Assembly (NCBI RefSeq): GCF_004798865.1
Contig: NW_025335568.1
Span: 26,423,748 to 26,487,747, forward strand
Length of the DNA stretch: 64,000 bases
Source of the DNA: Varanus komodoensis
Taxonomy: Eukaryota > Chordata > Lepidosauria > Squamata > Varanidae
Direction of reading: 5' to 3'
Of the stretch, positions 56,327 through 64,000 are shown one piece after another; position 1 is the stretch's first letter, and every line of letters begins with the position of its first letter. The translations under genes and the position numbers were made by a program. Below the pieces are notes generated by a model, which worked only from the letters and a program-made list of their open reading frames with translations, was not told where the DNA came from and made no database searches.

Positions 56327-56849
56327 GCTGCGTATGTTATGTGGCAGGCACCATTTTCTCTCAAATGTTCTGGAAGCATGGTAAAGCCAGAGCATTGTGG
56401 AAGATACAAAGTGGTGGCTGGTTTGCGAACACAGCAGCAACACACTCTGGGCAAAACTAAGCACAATAAAGAAAAAACCTGCTGCCACTGCCCACAAACA
56501 GGGCTGAGAATTTTCAGGGGCCATTTCTGCATAGCTCCAGAACTAGTTCTGCAATGAAATAATTAAAACAAAAGGTTCGTGTTCATTTATGAACTATCCA
56601 TCCACAGCTGCTTGAAGTTATCTCAGCTGGAGGTTGGCATCGCTTCATTTATGAATTGTAGCAGGGAACTTGAACATAGAAAACATGTTTGTCTTTTCTT
56701 CTATGGTGTATTCAGGATTGGAGAATACATCCATATTTTTATCCATGTAGTAAAGATATATTAACATAAAGGCTCTGATTGTGGAGTTCTCTTTTCCCCA
56801 TCTGGAACAATTCTTGGACAATATACAGACTTTTTTTCCTTCCAAGTTA
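56327..56849. other. Unique sequence, no gene seen
   Basis: Three overlapping frames at 56234-56557 include the pentamer tract. No motif elsewhere. Confidence 0.4.
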
Positions 56850-57028
56850 ACTATGTTGCTTATTGCTAGTCATGAAGTCATGTCCAACCCATCATGACCC
56901 CATGGACAACATTCCTCCAGGACTTCCTGTCCTCCATGATCCTCCGTAGTCCACCTAAGCTCACGCCATCTGCTTCAGTGACTCCATCTAGCCACCTCAT
57001 CCTCAGCTGTCCCCTTCTTTTGCCATCA
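56850..57028 (-). mobile_element. RTE-clade (BovB-like) LINE 3' fragment
   Basis: The plus strand has TTGCTAGTCATGAAGTCATG, then CCCATGGACAACATTCCTCC, CCACCTAAGCTCACGCCATC and CTTCAGTGACTCCATCTAGC. This is the antisense of a BovB 3' end and is more like the 14483 copy than the 12322 copy. It lacks an open frame. Confidence 0.83.
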
Positions 57029-58734
57029 AGTTAACTATATCCTATATGAAATTTATCCCAATATTTGATTTTTTCAGAACAGTTTTGATTCCTTTTGGAT
57101 GGAAAACAGGTCTTCAGGTGCAACCATTTTATGCATGTAAGAGTTGGCTTTTAGAATGTGTGTATTTGTTCTTCAATAAAAGCTTTTATTATCTGTTTTT
57201 ACACCTCAGTGGAAACTTCCACAAGAAAATTGATTGCTTAATTGGTCTTACAGATCACAATTGTTCAGAAGAAAAGCTAACATTATTAAAGCACATTCAC
57301 TGGGTTTTTCTTTTTACACTGCTTTCAGTACCATCTGAATATTTGGCTGATAGGAAAAGCATTGCACTAAAGCATTCCACAGACTGAGGGTGGGGGTGCG
57401 TCACAATGGCAATTTGATGAAGTAGATTTGAGAGTGTATGTCAAATCCTGTCATCTTTTCCCTTCCTCTGAATGTTTGATGTGCTGTCTATAATTATACT
57501 TGACGTCAGTTGGCACAATCTTTGTGACTATCTAATATAATTCCTTATTATGTTGCGAAAATGAAGCCTTTGAAGTGATATCAGAGAAGTCACAGTGAGC
57601 CACTGTTTTTGACATTTATTACAAAAATTGAACTCACAGGGCTTCTGGGTTATGAAAACTACCATGAATCCTTCCTCATTACACAAAATACATCCCTAAT
57701 TTGTATAATCTTTCTTTGCTTCAGGGCTAATTTGCACATTCAGGAAAAGCATGTGTTACAGCCATTCTGGGACTGTACCACTTCAAACTATAAGTGGAGA
57801 TTTGTACATGACTAAATGCTCCTCCATTCAGAAATGCCTGTTTGGGGAAAGGTAGCATAAGTATAATCTGGTATTCTTTATGACATGCCACCTTCCTATA
57901 TAAAACTATCACAGAACATGCCTTTCTCTATGGAATCCTACTGCTATTACCATCATCAACAACACTGTGATGATCTGAGTCATCCCAGCAACAGACACCC
58001 ACCAACTTTTAGATTCCCACCACTAGTAACTGATACATGGACAGCAAGCACATAATTAGTTTCCCTAACTTACATTCCACCTTACAAAGTATTCCTTATT
58101 TCTTTTCTACTGCTGTGATATGAACTTCTTTGTCTACGGGTTATCCTTTATCCAATCGAGTTGCTGGATTGACAGGGGTTAATATAAAGTAGACAGCGGT
58201 TCATATAAAGATAACCAAGTCTTCCTTCAGTTCTTCTTTTAATTCCTGCTGCTACTCACTGACTGAATGATTCCATGCTCAGACTGCCCACAGAATGTTT
58301 CTGCCGGTGCTGTACCTGTGACTATGCAGTCACAGCCAAACAATTCATTTCAGGGTAGGATATGTGTACACACACAAACACAGGCTGGCTTTGCATGACA
58401 TGAGAAGCCAAGACGAAATCTTACTGTTTTGGGTCTGTTGTGCCATCATGAATGGGTGGGGAGGGGAGGGTCAGGCAAAACCACTGGGCACCGCAAGGCA
58501 CAATCCTACTCTCCACCCTAAATGCATTCAAAGAATTTTTTCAAGTAGTTATATACAGACAGTAGTACAATGCCACTTGGTAACTGGTCATCTAATTTAG
58601 GGCTACCATTCAGAAAATGGCTGACTTTTGCTTGGCCCCATTTGGAGTCTGCCTGATTCAGCTCATGCTGAAGGTTATAATTTGTTCCAGAAGAAAGGAA
58701 CATGGTGGTCAGAGTCTATTACTGACAATCCAGT
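57029..58734. other. Unique sequence, no gene seen
   Basis: The 113-codon frame at 57046-57387 is Phe/Leu-rich and shows no motif or signal peptide pattern I would trust. Nothing else was recognised. Confidence 0.4.
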
Positions 58735-59765
58735 CAAGGAGAAGGTGGAACTTCTGACAAGCAAACTGACAATGTTTCAAGAAGACATGATGTAGTTTCA
58801 GATTCCCTGATATCTGTTGGGATTCAAATTCTGCAAAATATGAACTCTCTGAGAAACTATAACGTGTGCTTCTGATAACTTTCTCCTACAGAAAGTGCAA
58901 AAGGAACTAGATTTAATTCTAATCAACAGGAATTATCTATTAGATAAAGTGACAGTTATGGGAACTCTGGGGGAAAGAAACCTGTCATACTTTAATTCTT
59001 AATTCTAAAAGGAAGCAAACGCTTTGTGTAGCCAAATGCATGCCTTAGATTTTAGAAAAGCCAATTTTAATAACCTCAGAATGATAATAACTAAGGTCCC
59101 ATGGCAAGTGACTGTAATGAGAAAAGGATTCCAGGTTGGATAGGATTTTTTTTTTAAAAGGAGAATCTAAAGAGGCTATTATAAACAATTCCAATGAGAA
59201 AAAAATGGTAGAAGACAAAAGAAGTCAATGAGGCTTCACAAAAGGATTAGAGATGACCTGAAAACACAAAAGGACACATAAAGGAAGTGGGAGAAAATGC
59301 AGATTATAGGCAAAAAGTACAGTCAGGAAATATGGAATTGTAGGGATGGGACCAGGAAGACTAAAATTGAGAATAAGCTGAGATTAATGAGGCATGCTAC
59401 TAGTAGTAACAGCAGCAGCAGCAATAACCTTCTTCAGATACATGCTTAGTAAAAGTCAGAAGAAAGAACTTGTTGTTCAGCTACTCAGTGAAGATAGCAA
59501 CATCTTGACAAGATGAGAGTGAAGAGACAAGAGTGCTTAATTTCTTCCAGAATAAGGTCTATGACTGCTCTGGCAAAGCTGAAATACAAGCTTGAGGGAG
59601 CAGTATTTTATCTTAAGACTGATATGCAAATAGACAAAGACATCTAATTACGATTTCGGATCTCCAGATCCCAGTGAACCACATCTCAGAGCAATAAAGG
59701 AACTGACAGAAGAACTCTTAGTTCCACTGACTATTATCTTTAAGAAATTGAATCTCAGTTCAGAA
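58735..59765 (+). mobile_element. CR1-clade LINE body (linker to early RT)
   Basis: The plus strand carries the region between endonuclease and reverse transcriptase. Visible peptide blocks are VTVMGTLGERNLSYFNS, then FRKANFNNLRMII near 59052-59092, and KELTEELLVPLTIIFKK near 59694-59745. The last matches the CR1 tract 'RVLKELAEELAVPLTIIFNKS' just after 'GPDGIHP'. Between them lie typical Lys/Arg-rich linker stretches. Frames are broken in several places. Both ends are truncated, with no 3' UTR or terminal repeat in this copy. Confidence 0.8.
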
Positions 59766-60536
59766 ATCTAAATCTTAATTCATTATTTTGACTATCATTG
59801 GAAATGAACAAAATATTTCCCCCCACCCCGCAAATCAGATAACATTTGCTGGCCTAATCGCTCTGTATTTAGGGATTATTCCAGATAATTTTCAAATTCA
59901 GTTTCATGGGGTGGGGTGGGGTGGATATGCATTCTGTTTGAAGGGTTCTCTTTTAAATAGTTGCTGATAATAAACAAGAAACCTGGAAAATATGAGAAGT
60001 ATTTCTCATAGGACAGCAGTTTGGGAGGGCAGTAGATGAAATGGAATGCTCAAAATTAGGAGAGAGGTGATTTGCATTTTTGCTTCTGTTTCTTGTACTT
60101 TGTATGACAATGGCATATGCCATAGAGGAGTCTCTAGGCAAGAAAACTGAAAAAAAATCAATGTTGTTTAGTTTGTTAAATGTGCATGGTTGAAATTTGG
60201 GAAAGAGAGTAGTTATTTGCTTCCACTTACTCCATTCCATTAAAAAGTATGCAAATGGAATATACCATAAAGGTGATCCTAAGCCAGAAATATTCAAAAG
60301 TGCAGAATGATAGGTATAGAGAGTAGGAGCTTAGGATGAATTAAAAACAACTGAAGGCTTTCTCACGCTGCCAAAGGCACAGAAAGTACAATAGAACAGG
60401 AGCTGGATGATAGAAAGCGGCAGAAAATGAACGATTTGATTTTCAGAGGAAACATTCATTTGTAATATCACCCCAGCCCCTTGGATTGGACCAAAACTTT
60501 TTTACCATCCATGCCCTTGGAAAAGAGAACACAGGA
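59766..60536. other. Unique sequence, no gene seen
   Basis: A short (GGGGT)n run lies at 59908-59924. The antisense 114-codon frame at 59953-60297 lacks motifs. Confidence 0.4.
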
Positions 60537-60912
60537 GACTATGGAATGTGCTCCCCAGAGAGGTTTGCCTGGCACTGACCTTATATTCTTTTTGGCGCCA
60601 GGTGAAAACTTTTTATTTAACCATCATTTTAAGAATTAGAGTTTTAAATCTTTAACAGTCACGTTTTATTTTATTTTAGTTATTTTATTTATTTATTTTC
60701 TTATGATCAATTTGTTCTCTTTCTGCTTATTATTGGATTAATTTGATGGTATTCTGTTAGTACTGATTGTGTTTATTATAATTGATGTATTATTATTTAT
60801 TGTATCATGAATTGTATTTTTATTGTTGCTGATTTTATATTTTTTAAGCTGTCTTGAAACTCTTAGTGAAAGATAGGATGAAATGTTTTATTAAAATTAA
60901 ATTATTAAATCT
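60537..60912 (+). mobile_element. L2-clade LINE, ORF2 C-terminus and 3' UTR
   Basis: ATGGAATGTGCTCCCCAGAG, then AGGTTTGCCTGGCACTGACC and TTTTTGGCGCCAGGTGAAAA, matches the L2 'LWN-LP-EV-LA' signature also seen at 14062. A long T-rich UTR leads to TTTAAGCTGTCTTGAAACTC and a TTAAATTATTAAAT end. Confidence 0.74.
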
Positions 60913-61854
60913 GTCTGATCTCACCCCACCTTGGTGCTTTTTTTACAGGGAGAGTTTGAGTTTGGGAAATCGTTCTGCTTCTTTCTTTCTTTAGACAGAC
61001 TCGGCATCTCTGCTGCCTCCCAAACCTTGAATCTTCAGGTGTGTTCCATTTCAGATTAGTACATTTTCAGGGAGCCTGCCTTTGATTCAAACATCTCCTG
61101 AATCCATCTAAATCAGACCACGCTTGTTGTATATTAGGCCAAATCCAAAGCATTCAACTAATCTGAGGTAAATCCTATTGGAGTAATATAGGAAATACTG
61201 CACTGCAATGTTGTGGTGCTTGGTAATGTCGGTCTCTTATTCTTAACTGCAGTTCCATTTCTTAGGGATTTTATCGCATTCTTGAGCTGCAGTGCCATCT
61301 CACTCCCGCAGTCTTCTTCCATTGATTTACCTCTGCCAGTCAGTGATAAGAACAAGAAAGGATGTTGCCAGACTAACGATATATCTTTGTATAGACTTAA
61401 TTAACATTCAGAAGTATTGAAGAGTAGTTCTGTTGATTTAGAGAGGCTCATTAGGACCATGCTTGAGAGGACCAGTGCTTTAAATAGTACCTCATACTCT
61501 CTTGTTGTATGGCCCAAACAAAATCACTCTGAAATACGACCTGACGGTGGAGGGGTAGGAGGAATTATTTATCTTGTACAGAATGGAGCTTTATCTAATC
61601 ATTAATTAACAGTGTCTAATCATTAATAATAAAAATAGCATGACTTCTTGGAATGATTGATGCTGCATCAGATTGGCTAGTAGGAGGGATCTTCTTCACC
61701 TGAATCCATTCCATCTAAGTGTAATCTTCAGTGCCTGATAGTGTCAGTTCTAACTTTAAAATGAGCAGTTCCTTTTAACCATTCTATAACCTAAAAGAAA
61801 AGTTTCTGTCCATCAGTGCTGCTAAATGGCACTTCCCTGAATCCTATGACATCA
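60913..61854. other. Unique sequence, no gene seen
   Basis: No recognised element. The short frames on both strands lack motifs. Confidence 0.4.
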
Positions 61855-62005
61855 CTGGCACATCTAGCCCAGCACTGGCTGCTCCAGAGTCTCTGGCAGA
61901 AAGAGGTCTTGTCCTACCTTACAGTCTGAAGTTGCTTAAGACGAAGATCCTTGGGACTGAACCAGGGCTGTTGCCATTCATCTACCAATGAATAATGCAC
62001 TCTCT
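61855..62005 (-). mobile_element. tRNA-derived SINE (tRNA-Ala-like head), degraded
   Basis: The plus strand has GGCACATCTAGCCCAGCACT, then GAGTCTCTGGCAGAAAGAGG and GGACTGAACCAGGGCTGTTG. Reversed, this keeps the order 'head with box B, body, tagatgg-c-' of the family at 11222. Strongly mutated. Confidence 0.5.
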
Positions 62006-62177
62006 TCAAATGGTGGAATTACATTCCTTTGGCATTTCCATGACCACATATTTCTACAGGGAATTTAGTTGCTATTTCACATTCTCTTCTAGTACTCAGA
62101 TGGCCCTGAAAATCATATGCCTTGTTTCCATTATTTGGGACTTTTGTTTAAATCCCAGTTCTGCATGAGCAGTATAG

Positions 62178-62317
62178 CAGGACTGGACAAATCTATAGCC
62201 ACTCAGAGGTTGCTGGGCTACATGGCCCATCCGCCCAAGCCAGCCAAACCAACTGTGATTATCTGTGATAAGGAATAGTTTATCAGTATCCAGAGGGCCA
62301 CAGGTTCTCTAGCCCTG
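62178..62317. mobile_element. hAT-type palindromic MITE, complete, old
   Basis: The left end starts CAGGACTGGACAAATCTATA. The right end finishes CACAGGTTCTCTAGCCCTG, so the ends are inverted (CAG...CTG), and the arms are near-palindromic (TTGCTGGGCTACATGGCCC on the left). Flanking 8-mers CAGTATAG (62170-62177) and CAGTAGGG (62318-62325) agree at six of eight positions, an eroded hAT target duplication. At 140 bp it has no coding capacity. Half copies lie at 21339 and perhaps 6226. Confidence 0.72.
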
Positions 62318-62444
62318 CAGTAGGGGTTAATTGCTTCTGTAGATTCACTCTCTCTATGCGTGTGTCAGATAAATGGCAAACTAATCATACGCAGTTAAGA
62401 AATATATAATCACTTCAGTGTCCAGTTTTCTGAACTCTGAAACT

Positions 62445-62650
62445 CTTTCCAGAGAAATCTTTAGATGCCACATCAAGATCTATGTCTTCCAGCAGGCATT
62501 TAATTTCTAATCTGGTATTCTGATGAATATTTTTTTAAAGTTTTCATGTTGTTATATGTTAATATTTTCATTCTTGTATTTATTGTTTTGGTTGATACTT
62601 GAGTGTTTTTGTTTTAAAACTGACCCTCATATGAGGTGGGTTTTTAGAAA
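62445..62650 (+). mobile_element. L2-like LINE 3' end, degraded
   Basis: TTTCCAGAGAAATCTTTAGA, then CCAGCAGGCATTTAATTTC, resembles the L2 C-terminal 'LK-HLKTYLFQQAFN' region. A T-rich UTR with GTATTTATTGTTTTGGTTG follows. The terminal stem is unclear. Confidence 0.4.
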
Positions 62651-63363
62651 TCTACAGTTTTTATCTCAGTCCTGAGTGTCTTTTAAGGAAGCCTCAGTCA
62701 ATAGCCTACCAAGCAAAACAGAAATAATCTAATATTGTGAAATATAGCATAAGAAATAGATCAATACTCTCACATTTGTTAATACACTCACATAATGCAA
62801 TTAATGGCTAAATAAGGATAACAAATCAAACCAAGGTTTATTTCATATTTCAGAGCAAATTTATAGCCTTTGGAATGAAAACAGATAGCTAATTATTCAT
62901 TTCTTGCATCAGAAGGCTATAATCTATTGTTTGCTTCCTGAATATAAAGCAGCACATTTGTGGAAGACAAACATAGCAAAGGAAAGATACGAATTACAGA
63001 GATCACCACTGGCACAGTTCACAGTATCTGTACTGCCACTGCTTTCATTCCTGTAGTGGAACCCGCCATTAGTGCAAGGGCAAATTAGCCTTTCCTAAAG
63101 TAACCCAGAAGCTAACAAAAAGTCCATTCCAGGATTGAGACAGGTCAGTGGGTTTTCCCTCTGCAAGTTTTGCTGACTTGACCCAATCCAGACACAAATG
63201 TTTCCACTTGTTTCTGCTTTCTTGAAGAAATGAGAGTTCCCTTGTGCTAGCAGTGGCCCCTGCTGGCATGTAGGCGGCACAGGATGCAGGCTTTGCTTGG
63301 AGCAGTAGTGAAGGCATGTGTTTGTGTTCTTGCACCCTTCATAATGAAAGCAATATCCTAAAT
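62651..63363. other. Unique sequence, no gene seen
   Basis: No recognised element. Two overlapping antisense frames at 63069-63367 lack motifs. Confidence 0.4.
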
Positions 63364-63450
63364 GCAAATCCTATGCACGCGCCCTTAGAAAGATGCCTGT
63401 GCTAAGTTTAATGAGCTCTCACTCCCACTTAAGTGTGCATCTGTGTCTGT
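63364..63450. repeat. Dispersed hairpin repeat, near full copy
   Basis: GCAAATCCTATGCACGCGCC, then CTTAGAAAGATGCCTGTGC, AAGTTTAATGAGCTCTCACT and CCCACTTAAGTGTGCATCTG. The outer arms (CCTATGCACGC / GTGTGCAT) and the middle are in family order. Confidence 0.58.
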
Positions 63451-63688
63451 CCTATTAAAAAGTGCAGGGTGCAGATGTTATGCTAAATGTTTCTATTTAT
63501 CATGGTTGTGGAGGACAGTTGGAAAGTGATGTTGGGTAGACACAAAAAATCTGAAAATGTGTGTTGAAAATATTTTGGCCTGTGATTGTCAGCATGCATA
63601 CAAGGACATAAGGCTCACAGAGTATGATGACAGTTGCTTCGGAGTATCATCAGATTGCATTGAGAGAGTTTTGACTCGTTCAAGGTGC

Positions 63689-63706
63689 ATTATTATTATT
63701 ATTATT
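63689..63706. repeat. (ATT)6 microsatellite
   Basis: Six ATT units; this explains the Ile run in the overlapping frame. Confidence 0.9.
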
Positions 63707-64000
63707 GCCATCCCTGATGCTCGCTATTCAGGTAATGAATAATGGCAGTAAATCATTGATAGAAATGGAAGCGACTAAAAAAAAATCCTAGGTGGATAGA
63801 AAAAATATGGTGCATATTCCTCCAGATGACAATTTAAATTGCATAGTTCTAGGAGACTAAAATAAAATAAAATAGACACAGGCATATAAATATCAACTAC
63901 TGTTCTTCAAGTGCTTTGACAAGAAGATGCATTAATTGTCACCAGGAGCTTTTTTTGGCCAGGAAAAGCCTGTGGCTGTACCTGAAAGGCCAATGGGTAC

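Noticed and set aside
57046-57387. 113-codon Phe/Leu-rich frame as a small membrane protein
   Set aside because: Hydrophobic composition follows from T-rich DNA, and no start context, homology or neighbouring exon supports it.

Overview
This window looks like non-coding nuclear DNA from a squamate reptile, most likely a lizard. The strongest evidence is a near-complete Sauria SINE at 18607-18950 with target-site duplications. It is supported by RTE/BovB LINE tails, MIR-type SINEs whose 3' tails match L2 LINEs, many L2 and CR1 fragments, a DIRS-like fossil and hAT-type non-autonomous transposons. The species cannot be fixed from this sequence.

I found no host protein-coding gene, tRNA, rRNA or other RNA gene. 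The longest open frames (about 140 codons) are what chance allows in 64 kb, or they run through repeats and microsatellites. The window is therefore intergenic or lies inside a very large intron.

Layout. 1-10 kb: AT-rich unique sequence with LINE 3' tails (985, 2495, 7495), an antisense MIR (2117) and an antisense L2 end (4012). 10-20 kb: a LINE tail (10570), antisense BovB ends (12322, 14483), a MIR (13558), an L2 end (14062), two copies of a short hairpin repeat around 14.5 kb and the Sauria SINE at 18.6 kb. 20-30 kb: mostly unique DNA, with a MIR and a (TAA)n tract (25.8 kb) and a DIRS-like fossil (27.3-28.45 kb). 30-42 kb: CR1 pieces, a hAT element with a perfect 8-bp duplication (35544-35855), an antisense CR1 body (36.65-37.62 kb), a microsatellite cluster (38.1-38.35 kb) and an L2 interrupted by a MIR (40.8-41.7 kb). 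42-64 kb: unique DNA with stacked LINE tails (44.7-45.3 kb), L2 ends (49.2, 60.5, 62.4 kb), a third BovB (56.85 kb), a CR1 body (58.7-59.8 kb) and an old hAT MITE (62178-62317).

The most distinctive unexplained signal is a short imperfect hairpin repeat (about 65-100 bp) seen roughly ten times, once directly beside the Sauria SINE and twice flanking a BovB fragment. I recognise it as dispersed in reptile DNA but cannot name it. Several unique blocks retain CpGs and have the texture of conserved non-coding DNA, but only alignment could show this. I saw no clear undescribed biological system. Repeat family names come from recalled consensus sequences, not a database search, and boundaries are usually good to about 10-30 bp unless duplications are given.
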